Of a stretch of DNA of 64,000 bases, positions 15,865 through 25,096 are shown in pieces (the stretch's first letter is position 1; each line of letters opens with the position of its first letter). This DNA is from Candidatus Saccharimonadota bacterium (GTDB taxonomy: Bacteria; Patescibacteriota; Saccharimonadia; Saccharimonadales; Saccharimonadaceae): assembly GCA_024699125.1 (NCBI GenBank), contig JAILQE010000004.1:16573-80572 (forward strand), given 5' to 3'. Position numbers and translations under genes: made by a program. The notes beneath the pieces were generated by a model. That model was given only the letters and a program-made list of their open reading frames with translations, did no database searches and was not told where the DNA came from.

Positions 15865-15893
15865 ATTATAGCACAGATTGCTATTTTTGTCAA
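15865..15893 (-). promoter_or_regulatory. Consensus promoter TTGACA-17-TATAAT
   Basis: Minus strand, extended -10 (TGC), for the 166-aa membrane protein; divergent from lysS. Confidence 0.9.
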
Positions 15894-15913
15894 GGTTAAG
15901 CGTCTTGATGAGA

Positions 15914-15942
15914 TTGCCAATCTGCGCCTTTTATGTTAAAAT
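15914..15942 (+). promoter_or_regulatory. Leaderless-type promoter of lysS
   Basis: TTGCCA-17-TAAAAT with TG one base before the -10; the -10 ends 6 nt before the ATG. Confidence 0.7.
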
Positions 15943-15948
15943 CGCCTT

Positions 15949-17394
15949 ATGTTATTAGAAGACTATCGCAACGAAAGACTCAAAAAACTTGAAGAGATCA
16001 AAGCTCGCGGCATCGATCCGTATCCAGCTAAATCTTTTCGCAACACCAAAATTTCCGACATCATCGACCATTTTGATGAAAAAGCCGGCCAAGAAGTTAT
16101 CGTGGCTGGGCGCATTGTCGCTATCCGTTCTTTCGGCAAACTAGTCTTTCTAAAAATCCGCGATTACTTTGGTGAAGTCCAAATCTTCATGAAGGCTGTC
16201 GACGAGCAGCCAGAAGGCCTCTTTGGCGCAAAAGATGTGCGCCTGCTTGATACTGGCGACTTTATTGAAGCGAAGGGAATCGTAGATAAATCCCAAACTG
16301 GCGAAATCTCCGTTTTTGCAAACTTCGTACGCCTACTGACTAAATCACTTCGTCCACTTCCTGAGCAATTCACCAACAAGGAAGAGCGCTACCGCCGCCG
16401 CTACGTCGACATGAACGTCAACCGCGAGGTACGTGACCGCTTGGTGCGCCGCTCCAAATTCTGGCAAGCCACGCGCGATTTCATGAACGCCCACGGCTTT
16501 ATTGAGGTCAACGTACCAGTGCTCGAGCATACCACCGGTGGTGCCGACGCTACGCCATTCGTCACCCATATCAACGCCTACGACGAAGATTTGTATCTTC
16601 GCATTTCCCACGAGTTGCCATTGAAACGCCTACTTGGTGGTGGCTTTGAAAAAGTCTACGACATTGGCCCACGCTTCCGCAACGAAGGCGTCGACGACGA
16701 GCATTTGCCAGAGCACATCGCCTTTGAATCTTACGCCGCCTACGATAACTACGAAGACGGTATCAAACTTTACGAAGAAATGATCAAATACGTCGCCAAA
16801 GAAACTTGGGGCACGCTCAAATTCCACGTTAGTGGTTTTGATATCGATCTCGAAGGCGAATGGCCACGCGTCAAATATTCCGACCTTTTGAAAGAAAAAT
16901 ATAATGTTGACGTCTTTAATCCAGACCGCGCACAACTGCTCCAAATCCTGAAAGACAACGGCGTAGAAGTAAAAGAAGGTGTTTCAACCAGTCGCCTTAT
17001 CGACGACGTTTGGAAACTCATCCGCAAAACTTCCGCTGGCCCATACTGGCTCGTGGAAGAGCCGTTAGCTTTAAGCCCACTTGCTAAAGTTTCACCAGAA
17101 AACCCACTCGTTACTGAGCGCTTCCATCCAATCATTGCCGGTACCGAAATGGGCAACGGCTATTCAGAGCTTAATGATCCTTTGGATCAACTTAACCGCT
17201 TCAAAGAACAACAAGCCGCGCGCGACGCCGGCGACGACGAAGCTCAAATGCTCGACCAAGACTTTGTCGAGATGCTTGAATATGGTATGCCACCAGCCTG
17301 TGGTTGGGGCAATAGCGAACGTAACTTCTGGTTGCTAGAGGGTGTGCCTGGCCGTGAAGCCGTACCATTCCCGACCATGAAAGAAAAAGAATAA
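15949..17394 (+). CDS. lysS: Lysyl-tRNA synthetase, class II
   Basis: 481 aa. N-terminal OB-fold (VIVAGRIVAIRSFGKLVFLKI) for anticodon binding, then the class II core with motif 1-2 features (FIEVNVPVLEHTTGGADATPF, RISHELPLKRLLGGGFEKVYDIGPRFRNEG) and the C-terminal motif 3 part. Motif 3 appears as ACGWGNSERNFWLL, where most enzymes have G(I/L)GIDRL, a visible deviation. uvrB follows after 3 nt. Start defined by the adjacent promoter; no ribosome site. Confidence 0.93.
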   Translation: MLLEDYRNERLKKLEEIKARGIDPYPAKSFRNTKISDIIDHFDEKAGQEVIVAGRIVAIRSFGKLVFLKIRDYFGEVQIFMKAVDEQPEGLFGAKDVRLLDTGDFIEAKGIVDKSQTGEISVFANFVRLLTKSLRPLPEQFTNKEERYRRRYVDMNVNREVRDRLVRRSKFWQATRDFMNAHGFIEVNVPVLEHTTGGADATPFVTHINAYDEDLYLRISHELPLKRLLGGGFEKVYDIGPRFRNEGVDDEHLPEHIAFESYAAYDNYEDGIKLYEEMIKYVAKETWGTLKFHVSGFDIDLEGEWPRVKYSDLLKEKYNVDVFNPDRAQLLQILKDNGVEVKEGVSTSRLIDDVWKLIRKTSAGPYWLVEEPLALSPLAKVSPENPLVTERFHPIIAGTEMGNGYSELNDPLDQLNRFKEQQAARDAGDDEAQMLDQDFVEMLEYGMPPACGWGNSERNFWLLEGVPGREAVPFPTMKEKE

Positions 17395-17397
17395 TCG

Positions 17398-19392
17398 GTG
17401 GCAAAATTTGAACTAGTTTCTAAGTATAAACCTACCGGCGACCAGCCGGAGGCTATTAAGGCTCTCACAAAGGGCCTAGAAGCTGGTGTCAAAGAACAAA
17501 CCTTGCTTGGTGTTACGGGCTCAGGCAAAACCTTCACCATGGCCAATATTATTAAGAATATCGGCAAACCAACTTTAGTTCTGGCGCACAACAAAACCTT
17601 GGCCGCCCAGCTTTATTCCGAGTTTCGTGAATTCTTTCCAAAAAACGAAGTTCACTACTTTGTGAGCTATTTTGATTACTACCAGCCAGAAGCCTACATT
17701 GCTTCAACCGATACCTACATCGAAAAGGATTCCGCCATCAATGACGAAATCGACCGCTTGCGCCACGCTGCTACCGAGGCTTTGTTAACTAGGGACGACG
17801 TGATTATCGTGGCGTCCGTATCCTGTATTTATGGCATTGGTTCACCGGCTCACTACACCGAAATGTCGCTGCCACTTTGGCAAACCGAATCCGGCTGGAC
17901 TGACGCCGACAAAAAACCGATCACCCAGGATGCCTTCGTACGCCGCTTAATCAACATGCAATATCACCGCAACGATCTCGCCTTTGAACGCGGTAATTTT
18001 CGCGTAATGGGCGACACTATCGACCTTTTCCCGGCCAACGGTGAATTCGCCTACCGCTTTGAATTTGGTTTTGATACGCTCGAAACCGTAAAGATTGTCG
18101 ATCCGTTAACATTTGATGTGCGCGAAACGCCAAATCATATTCACATCTTCCCAAACACCCACTACGCCACGCCAAAAGAACAGCTAGACAATGCTTTAGT
18201 TGCCATTCAAAAAGAATATGAAGAGCGCGTAAAGTTCTTTGAGAAACATCACAAATACCTCGAAGAACAACGCCTCACTCAGCGCACCAAATACGACCTC
18301 GAAATGCTAGAAAGCACCGGTTTTGTAAAGGGAATTGAAAACTATTCGCGCCACCTAGAAGGCCGCAAAGCTGGCGAGCCACCATATACTTTGCTCGACT
18401 TCTTCCCGAAAGACTTCTTACTTATCGTAGACGAATCGCACATGACCTTGCCACAAGTACGCGGCATGTATAATGGCGACCACGCTAGAAAAGAAGTACT
18501 CGTAGAATACGGTTTCCGCTTGCCAAGCGCGCTCGACAACCGCCCACTCACCTACGGCGAATTCCAAAGTAAAATCAACCAAGCAATTTATGTTTCCGCA
18601 ACTCCTGGCGATTACGAACTTGAGCATACGCCGAAGCCAGTTGAGCAAGTGATTCGCCCAACCGGCCTGCTTGATCCAGAAATTGAAGTTCGCGCCACCG
18701 ATGGCCAAATTGATAATTTGATAGAAGAAATCGACCAACGCATCGCCAAAAAGCAACGCGTACTTGTAACCACGCTAACAAAGCGCATGGCCGAAGATTT
18801 AACCGACCACTTTAAGGAACGTGGTCTGAAAGTGGCCTACATTCATTCCGATATCGACACTTTGGAACGTAGCGACATCCTGCGCGACCTCCGCGCTGGC
18901 GTCTACGACGTGCTTGTGGGTATCAACCTACTTCGTGAAGGTCTAGATCTTCCAGAAGTTTCGCTCGTCGCAATTTTGGATGCCGACAAAGAAGGTTTCC
19001 TGCGTTCTGAGTCCGCTCTCATCCAAACCATTGGCCGTGCCGCCCGCCATGTTGAAGGCAAAGTTATCATGTATGCCGACCACATTACCGAAAGTATGGA
19101 GCACGCCATTGAAGAAACCAACCGCCGCCGCGCCATCCAAAAGGAATATAACTTCGTTCATCACATCACCCCAACTTCCGTCGAGAAGGAAATTAGCATG
19201 GGGCTTCGCGCCATCATTCCAGAAAAGATGAAGGAAGATAAACTAGACCTCAAGAAAGTTCCACAAGAAGAATTGCCAAAACTTATTAAAGAGCTCACCA
19301 GCCAAATGCAACTGGCCGCCGCCAACCTCGAATTCGAGAAGGCCGCCACCATCCGTGACGAAATCGAAAAGATTAAAGAATTCCTAAAATAA
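17398..19392 (+). CDS. uvrB: Excinuclease ABC subunit B
   Basis: 664 aa helicase-like damage-verification subunit of nucleotide excision repair. Walker A GVTGSGKT, the beta-hairpin region (FVSYFDYYQPEAYI), DESH box (IVDESHMT), helicase motif VI (QTIGRAARH) and the C-terminal UVR motif (ANLEFEKAATIRDEIEKIK) that meets UvrC are all present. GTG start 3 nt after lysS. Confidence 0.97.
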   Translation: MAKFELVSKYKPTGDQPEAIKALTKGLEAGVKEQTLLGVTGSGKTFTMANIIKNIGKPTLVLAHNKTLAAQLYSEFREFFPKNEVHYFVSYFDYYQPEAYIASTDTYIEKDSAINDEIDRLRHAATEALLTRDDVIIVASVSCIYGIGSPAHYTEMSLPLWQTESGWTDADKKPITQDAFVRRLINMQYHRNDLAFERGNFRVMGDTIDLFPANGEFAYRFEFGFDTLETVKIVDPLTFDVRETPNHIHIFPNTHYATPKEQLDNALVAIQKEYEERVKFFEKHHKYLEEQRLTQRTKYDLEMLESTGFVKGIENYSRHLEGRKAGEPPYTLLDFFPKDFLLIVDESHMTLPQVRGMYNGDHARKEVLVEYGFRLPSALDNRPLTYGEFQSKINQAIYVSATPGDYELEHTPKPVEQVIRPTGLLDPEIEVRATDGQIDNLIEEIDQRIAKKQRVLVTTLTKRMAEDLTDHFKERGLKVAYIHSDIDTLERSDILRDLRAGVYDVLVGINLLREGLDLPEVSLVAILDADKEGFLRSESALIQTIGRAARHVEGKVIMYADHITESMEHAIEETNRRRAIQKEYNFVHHITPTSVEKEISMGLRAIIPEKMKEDKLDLKKVPQEELPKLIKELTSQMQLAAANLEFEKAATIRDEIEKIKEFLK

Positions 19393-19401
19393 TGCTATAA
19401 T
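19393..19401 (+). promoter_or_regulatory. Leaderless-type promoter of the phosphoketolase genes
   Basis: TGCTATAAT directly after the uvrB TAA; -10 ends 7 nt before the ATG. Confidence 0.75.
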
Positions 19402-19408
19402 TATAAGC

Positions 19409-20350
19409 ATGAACGGGATGGGCATCACTGATATCGAAACCTTATCCAAGATTCAGAGGCGCGTGCGTGCATGCGACTATCTTTCTGTTGCCCAACTTTA
19501 TCTAAAAGACAACTTTATATTGGAGCGCCCGCTCACGACGGACGATATCAAACCACGCCTACTTGGCCACTGGGGCACCTGTCACGGCATTAACGTAGCC
19601 TACGCCAACCTCAAAGAAAATTTTAAAAACGATCCGAATTTTTCCTTTATCTTAGGGCCTGGCCATGGCTTTCCAGCACTCCAAGCTAACCTGTTTTATG
19701 ATGGCGACCTCTTAAAAGTCGACGAAAAAGCCACCATAAACTACGACGGCCTAGCCTACATTTGCAAAAACTTTTCTTGGCCAGACGGCTTTCCGTCCCA
19801 CGCTAGCCCATTCACGCCGGGCGTCATCACTGAGGGCGGGGAGCTAGGCTACGCCCTAGCCAACGCCTACGGCGCTGCACTTGGCCACCCAGAAAAAACC
19901 ATCGCCGTGCTGATTGGCGACGGCGAACTTGAGACCGCCACCGCACTTGATTCATTGAACCTCAAAAACATCCTAGGAGGCAGAAACAACGGCAAAATCC
20001 TGCCAATTTTACACCTCAACGGCTACAAAATTTCTGCTCCGACCATTTACGCGCGCAAATCCGAGCGGGAGCTAAACGAACTAATTCGTGGCTTTGGTTT
20101 TGATCCAATCTTGATCTACAAAGACACGCCAGAAGCCTTCCAAAACGCTCTCGCCGTAAATTCCAAAGCTCCATTCTTCATCTTGAAGACCGAAAAAGGC
20201 GCCACCGGCCCAAATCGTTATCACATGGCACATCAAATCCCATTAAAGAAAGTCAAAACCGACGAAACAGAACTAAAATCCCTCGAGGACTGGCTAAAAT
20301 CTTACAATTTTGCCGAGCTTTTCGATAAAGAAAAGGGGTTCTATGAGTAA
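19409..20350 (+). CDS. xfp: Phosphoketolase, N-terminal (PP-domain) subunit
   Basis: 313 aa matching the first ~40% of xylulose-5-/fructose-6-phosphate phosphoketolase (XFP_N). Visible signatures: RLLGHWGTCHG, LGPGHGFPA, EGGELGYALANAYGA, and the thiamine diphosphate/Mg motif GDGELE...N (residues about 170-195), then PILHLNGYKI. It stops where the PP domain ends in the usual ~800-residue enzyme; the domain linker is absent and the rest is encoded by the next gene, which overlaps by 8 nt. The pair would give acetyl phosphate plus a triose or tetrose phosphate from sugar phosphate. Confidence 0.88.
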   Translation: MNGMGITDIETLSKIQRRVRACDYLSVAQLYLKDNFILERPLTTDDIKPRLLGHWGTCHGINVAYANLKENFKNDPNFSFILGPGHGFPALQANLFYDGDLLKVDEKATINYDGLAYICKNFSWPDGFPSHASPFTPGVITEGGELGYALANAYGAALGHPEKTIAVLIGDGELETATALDSLNLKNILGGRNNGKILPILHLNGYKISAPTIYARKSERELNELIRGFGFDPILIYKDTPEAFQNALAVNSKAPFFILKTEKGATGPNRYHMAHQIPLKKVKTDETELKSLEDWLKSYNFAELFDKEKGFYE

Positions 20351-21551
20351 CGTCGTAATGGATTTTTTGAAGTCTCATAACAGGGAAAAATCGGAGAAAA
20401 CCCAGGCGCCTGAATTATTCTCGCCGGCCATCGAACTTGGCAAATTACTCGCCAAAAGAATGCAAGAAGACCCACATTTTTACTTGTTCTCACCAGATGA
20501 AACCACATCCAACAAGCTCGACGCGGTTTTTGACGTAGAAAAACGCGCTTGGAGCCTGCCAATCGCTAAATGGGACCTTCCGGAATCCGACAATGGCCGC
20601 ATTATCGAAATGCTTTCCGAAAACGTCCTGTTCTCGGTGATGACCGGCCACATTCTAAATGGCGAGCAAGCCATGATGACGAGCTACGAGGCTTTCTTCC
20701 CGGTGATTACATCACAACTCTTGCAACAAATGAAATTCTTTAAGCAATGCAACGCCACTAGCTGGCGCAAGAAATATCCAGCTATCAATCTGCTTTCAAC
20801 TTCCACCTGCTGGCGCCAGGATCACAACGGCTTTACGCACCAATCTCCAGCATTAATCTCTACCTTGCTCGCCGTGCCGTCTAATCTCGCCAACTGTCTA
20901 TTTCCAGTAGACGACATTGCCGCGCGCGAAGCCTTTTACTTTATGCTCAATACCAGAAATGTTGTAAATCTTACAACATTTAATAAGATAGACGAGCCAC
21001 GTTTTCTCGATAAAGAAACTGGCGGACTAAACTTCCATACAGGCGGAGCCAGCATCTTCGAATCCGTTTCTGATGACGATCCAGATTTTGTGTTTGTGGG
21101 TGTCGGCGACTTGGTGTCCAAAGAAGCTATCGAAGCTATCAATATTTTGCGTCGCGATTTACCAGAATATAAATATCGCTTCGTGAACGTAAACGCACTT
21201 TCGTATCGCTCCATTGGCACCACTAACGCGAAGCTCACAAAAGAGCAATTCGAAAAACTCTTTACCAAAGACCGGCCAATTATTGCCAACTTCCACGGCT
21301 ATCCAGAAACCTTTGAAACCATTCTCGAAAACTACACCTATCGCGGCCGCGTACGCGTGCATGGCTTCGTAGAAGAAGGTTCCACCACCACGCCATTCGA
21401 AATGTTGCGCCGAAACGTTGCGTCGCGCTACGACCTTGCTATCGACGTAGCCACCGTCCTAAAACGCACTGACCTCGTCGAAAAATACCAAGAGACTTTG
21501 AAGCAAAATCACGAGCACGCTATCCAATTTGGCGAAGATTTGATAAAATAG
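20343..21551 (+). CDS. xfp: Phosphoketolase, C-terminal (Pyr + C domain) subunit
   Basis: 402 aa matching the middle and C-terminal domains of phosphoketolase. FSPDETTSNKLDAVF carries the conserved Glu that activates thiamine diphosphate, WRQDHNGFTHQSP holds the catalytic His, and EEGSTTTPFEMLRRN is in the C-terminal domain. The start at MSNVVMDF is chosen because of the AAGGGG site and because it overlaps the upstream stop region (ATG inside TATGAGTAA); an earlier in-frame start overlapping 40 nt is less likely. Both halves keep their active-site residues, so this looks like a working two-subunit enzyme rather than a frameshifted pseudogene. Confidence 0.88.
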   Translation: MSNVVMDFLKSHNREKSEKTQAPELFSPAIELGKLLAKRMQEDPHFYLFSPDETTSNKLDAVFDVEKRAWSLPIAKWDLPESDNGRIIEMLSENVLFSVMTGHILNGEQAMMTSYEAFFPVITSQLLQQMKFFKQCNATSWRKKYPAINLLSTSTCWRQDHNGFTHQSPALISTLLAVPSNLANCLFPVDDIAAREAFYFMLNTRNVVNLTTFNKIDEPRFLDKETGGLNFHTGGASIFESVSDDDPDFVFVGVGDLVSKEAIEAINILRRDLPEYKYRFVNVNALSYRSIGTTNAKLTKEQFEKLFTKDRPIIANFHGYPETFETILENYTYRGRVRVHGFVEEGSTTTPFEMLRRNVASRYDLAIDVATVLKRTDLVEKYQETLKQNHEHAIQFGEDLIK

Positions 21552-21558
21552 CCCCATT

Positions 21559-22383
21559 ATGGAATTATTTATTTTAATTATCGTTTTGGCGATTTTTGCT
21601 GAAACCACATTTTTAATTATTACCAACAAAAAACCACTCATCGCCGAAGCGCGCCGCAAAATCTATGTCGACACCTCGGCCTTGATCGACGGTCGCATTC
21701 TAAATATTGCCAAGACTGGCTTTATTAGTGACGATCTCATCATTTTAAAAAGCGTTCTAAAAGAATTGCAGCTTCTTGCCGACGGCAAAGACAGCGCTAA
21801 GCGTGCCCGCGCTCGTGCCGGGTTAGACCTCGTGAATGAGCTAGAGCGCATCGTGCATTTTAACGTTGAAATCGTCGATGATGGCGATGCCAACGTCAAA
21901 GTAGACGAGCAACTCTTAAAGTATGCCAAGGCTAATCACGGTGCCATTTTGACGCTTGATTTTAACCTTATCAAAGTTGCTACCGCCGAAAAAATTACCA
22001 CATTAAACGTCAATGATTTAGCACTTTCGCTCCGCAATGAGTTTTTGCCGGGCGAAAAAATCACTCTCAAAATCACCGACAAAGGTGCCAACAAAGGCCA
22101 GGGAATTGGTCACTTACCAGACGGCACCATGGTAGTCGTAGATAACGCCGCCACAAAAATCGGCGAAAGTCTTTTGGTGGAATTTGTTAAGTTCCACGAG
22201 ACTTCCGCCGGTAAAATGATCTTTGCGAAGATTCTAACTACTCAGTCTTCTTCTCGTCCTTCTGCTCGTCTTTATCCTCAGACTCAGAAGACTTCTCAGG
22301 TTCAGTCGGCTTCTCCGGCTCCTCGACAGGCGTCAAGGTCATCGAGGAATCCGCTACGTAACCGTACTCGTCAGAAATCGTAA
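21559..22383 (+). CDS. PIN/TRAM-domain protein (YacL-like)
   Basis: 274 aa. One N-terminal membrane helix (LFILIIVLAIFAETTFLII), a PIN nuclease-like domain with acidic residues (YVDTSALIDGR, ELQLLADGKDSAKRARARAG, LTLDFNL) and a TRAM RNA-binding domain (GANKGQGIGHLPDGTMVVVDNA). The last ~53 residues (SSSRPSARLYPQ onward) are Ser/Arg-rich, unlike the family, and are encoded antisense to the acidic tail of the convergent PBP gene. A TGATAAAAT -10 at the upstream stop ends 9 nt before the ATG. Confidence 0.85.
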   Translation: MELFILIIVLAIFAETTFLIITNKKPLIAEARRKIYVDTSALIDGRILNIAKTGFISDDLIILKSVLKELQLLADGKDSAKRARARAGLDLVNELERIVHFNVEIVDDGDANVKVDEQLLKYAKANHGAILTLDFNLIKVATAEKITTLNVNDLALSLRNEFLPGEKITLKITDKGANKGQGIGHLPDGTMVVVDNAATKIGESLLVEFVKFHETSAGKMIFAKILTTQSSSRPSARLYPQTQKTSQVQSASPAPRQASRSSRNPLRNRTRQKS

Positions 22384-25057
22384 TCTTCACATTCTTTTCT
22401 TTGCCGGTTACCGTATAACCCGTAATCTCACCGTTAGCTGCGATAGAAATTGCAGAATAATCGGTGCCATCAACTGTTAAAGTATAACCCTTAATTGCCT
22501 GGCTACCTTTTACAATCGTGGCATAGAATTTGCCACCAGAACTTGAAATAGATACAGCCGGAGCTACGTAATCACAAGTATCCGATACTTCATGATTATA
22601 AGGCGCATCAACCTTGAAAGTCTCTTTCTTAGATACAGGGTCAACCACCTTTGTCACTTCGATTTCAATCTTAAAAGCGGCCGGAGTACATTCAGCGGCA
22701 AGCAATTTATTGTACTTGTTAAACGTCTTGGTTTCCTTAGAAACGCCAGAGTTTTTATCAGCATTGTACCAGCTTGGCCAAATATCAGTGATACCATTTA
22801 CTGTCAAAGTCTTGATACCGGCTGGAACTGCTGGTTGGTCGCCATAGTGCCACTTACCATCTGGTTCGTAGACTTCCTTATGAACACGTTCCATGTAAGT
22901 ACCAGCTGTCTTAGCTGCAACTTCGTGCGTACTACTCGCGATGCCAGAACCATCGTGGTTACCGTTCCAAACGAAGGTAGAGATGGCAGTAGAGAAGCTC
23001 TCCATCATAGAGTCCTTGGTCACATTGGAGCTAGCAGTAGTGGTAGTACCAGTTTTAGTACCGGTCCATACGCCAGGTACCACGAAACCCGAACCGTTCC
23101 ATGGGCGAGCGCCGCGATCGCCTAAGACATTCATGAGAAGGTAGGCAATTTGTGGGTCGATTACTTGGGTGGCTGGAGCATCTTGCCATGATTCGATAAT
23201 GTCACCAGAAGAGTTTTTAACTTCAAGAACATAGGCAATGTCTTTATAGGCGCCGCCACGTACAAGGGAAGCATAGGCGTTGGCGTGCTCAACCATCTTT
23301 ACGCCACAACCTGAACCAATTGCGATCGAAAGGCCATAGGTGGCTTCAGTGTCTGCACAATAAGCCTTGTCACCAAGAGCATGAGCAATCTCGAGTGAGT
23401 TCCCGATGCCATTAATATATAGAGCTTTTACAGCTGCAATATTGAGGGAATTACCGAGTGAACGACGAATCGTAATATCACCAGCAAAAGTCCTAGAATA
23501 GTTAGCAAGTGAACAAGCGCCTCTATAACCAGCACAATAAATCGAGTCAATGTTTTCATCACGAAGAATTGTACCAGGGCCATAGTTAATACCTTCACGT
23601 TGCATAAAGAGTGGAGCGTAATCAAGAATTGGCTTGATCGTAGAGCCTGGCTCAATTGATGAGTCTACCGTTACGTTTTGCTCACCATAGGTTGGGTTAT
23701 TGAAATCAATCGAACCGACCATCGCAATCACTTGGGCGGTTTCAACATCCAACGAAACGAGAGCGAGGTTATCGCTGCGGTTCATGTAAGTAATACCGGC
23801 GCCAACAGCAATTGCGTCTTCAGCGATCTTTTGAGCACGCGTATCGAGCGTGGTAGTAATTGTCCAACCACCAGCGCGCATCGTTGAGATACCGTATTTT
23901 TCCTCGAGCTGTTTGCGCACTTCAAGCACAAAATGAGGAGCAATCATATCAGAATATTGGCTAGCTTCTGGTTTAATCGTGTCAAGAATTGGCACTTCCT
24001 TAGCCTCATCAGCTTTCTCTTGGCTGATGTAGCCCATTTGAGCCATCACGTCGAGAGTTTTGTGTTGACGCTCAAGCAAGGCTTCGTTACCGTAAGTATT
24101 GTATGGGTTAAGCACACCTGGGTTGTTTGGAATTGAAGCAAGAAGCGCAGATTCAGCCAAAGTCAAATCTTTAGCAGACTTGCCAAAGTAGGTTTGTGCA
24201 GCAGACTCTACACCGTTACGGCGACCACCATAAGGCGACTGGTTGAGATACATAGTAATAATCTGCTCTTTATCATACATACGCTCAAGCTCAATTGAAA
24301 GAATCAACTCTTTGATTTTACGAGCAAGACCACCACGGCTTTCACTTGCGGCTTCATCCGAGAAGTAAACCTGCTTGATAAGCTGCTGAGTCAGTGTAGA
24401 ACCGCCTTGCACGCCGCTACCAGAAAGAGTAGAAAAGGTTGCACGGATTAAGGCGAGAAAATCAACGCCAGCGTGATTATAGAAGTTTCTATCCTCGATA
24501 GCCACAGTTGCCCAGCGCATATAATCGCTAATCTCGGAACCGTCAACCACGAGACGATAATCTTCGCTACCAGTATCTTTCCAGAGCACAACACCGTTGC
24601 GGTCGAGATAAGTGTTAACTGTTTCAGAAATAGTCATCTCATCGAGGCGGATTTCATCAAGATCTTTCTTGTAATACAAGAATAGACCACCGATAAAGAT
24701 AACGAGAAGTAGAAAACAAGCCGCAAAAAACTTTAGAATGGCTTTTTGGCCACGCCAAGAAAACCACCATTTAAATACACGTTTTGGATGGAGTCTAGCA
24801 AAGAAGCGTTTGACCGGTTCTTTAGGGAGAGATGCCAAATCCTCGGCCTTGCGACGTGCCTCGGCGTCTTTCTTTGCTTTGTGTCTATAAACTAGACTAG
24901 AATAAAGACCTTTTTTGCTCCCGGTTTTCTTCTCTTTAGGAGCGCTTGTCTTTTTCTCAGCTTTAACCTTGCTCAGGCTAAGCTTGTCCTGCTTTTTATC
25001 AGTTTTTTTAGCGTCTTTTTTAGACGGCAAAATAACTTCCGACTTTTTTCTACTCAT
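22238..25057 (-). CDS. Class A penicillin-binding protein (PBP1A-like)
   Basis: 939 aa bifunctional peptidoglycan polymerase. A ~110-residue Lys-rich cytoplasmic N-terminus and one membrane helix (ILKFFAACFLLLVIFIGGLF) precede the GT51 glycosyltransferase domain (VAIEDRNFYNHAGVD, GGSTLTQQLIKQ) and the transpeptidase with SxxK (EPGSTIKP), SxN (RRSLGNSLN) and KTGT (WTGTKTGTTTT). An Ig-like C-terminal domain and an acidic Pro/Glu/Lys tail follow. On the minus strand a TGGTATAAT box ends 6 nt before the ATG, a leaderless-type start. The last 146 nt overlap the PIN/TRAM gene tail to tail. Confidence 0.95.
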   Translation of the reverse strand: MSRKKSEVILPSKKDAKKTDKKQDKLSLSKVKAEKKTSAPKEKKTGSKKGLYSSLVYRHKAKKDAEARRKAEDLASLPKEPVKRFFARLHPKRVFKWWFSWRGQKAILKFFAACFLLLVIFIGGLFLYYKKDLDEIRLDEMTISETVNTYLDRNGVVLWKDTGSEDYRLVVDGSEISDYMRWATVAIEDRNFYNHAGVDFLALIRATFSTLSGSGVQGGSTLTQQLIKQVYFSDEAASESRGGLARKIKELILSIELERMYDKEQIITMYLNQSPYGGRRNGVESAAQTYFGKSAKDLTLAESALLASIPNNPGVLNPYNTYGNEALLERQHKTLDVMAQMGYISQEKADEAKEVPILDTIKPEASQYSDMIAPHFVLEVRKQLEEKYGISTMRAGGWTITTTLDTRAQKIAEDAIAVGAGITYMNRSDNLALVSLDVETAQVIAMVGSIDFNNPTYGEQNVTVDSSIEPGSTIKPILDYAPLFMQREGINYGPGTILRDENIDSIYCAGYRGACSLANYSRTFAGDITIRRSLGNSLNIAAVKALYINGIGNSLEIAHALGDKAYCADTEATYGLSIAIGSGCGVKMVEHANAYASLVRGGAYKDIAYVLEVKNSSGDIIESWQDAPATQVIDPQIAYLLMNVLGDRGARPWNGSGFVVPGVWTGTKTGTTTTASSNVTKDSMMESFSTAISTFVWNGNHDGSGIASSTHEVAAKTAGTYMERVHKEVYEPDGKWHYGDQPAVPAGIKTLTVNGITDIWPSWYNADKNSGVSKETKTFNKYNKLLAAECTPAAFKIEIEVTKVVDPVSKKETFKVDAPYNHEVSDTCDYVAPAVSISSSGGKFYATIVKGSQAIKGYTLTVDGTDYSAISIAANGEITGYTVTGKEKNVKITISDEYGYVADSSMTLTPVEEPEKPTEPEKSSESEDKDEQKDEKKTE

Positions 25058-25063
25058 GCACTA

Positions 25064-25072
25064 ATTATACCA
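25064..25072 (-). promoter_or_regulatory. Leaderless-type promoter of the PBP gene
   Basis: TGGTATAAT on the minus strand, 6 nt before the start codon. Confidence 0.75.
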
Positions 25073-25096
25073 TTATTATTATAATAATTAAAACTC

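Noticed and set aside
20310..20350. Frameshift artefact splitting phosphoketolase
   Set aside because: The second half has a ribosome site and ATG, the interdomain linker is missing, and both termini look clean; a simple indel would not remove the linker.
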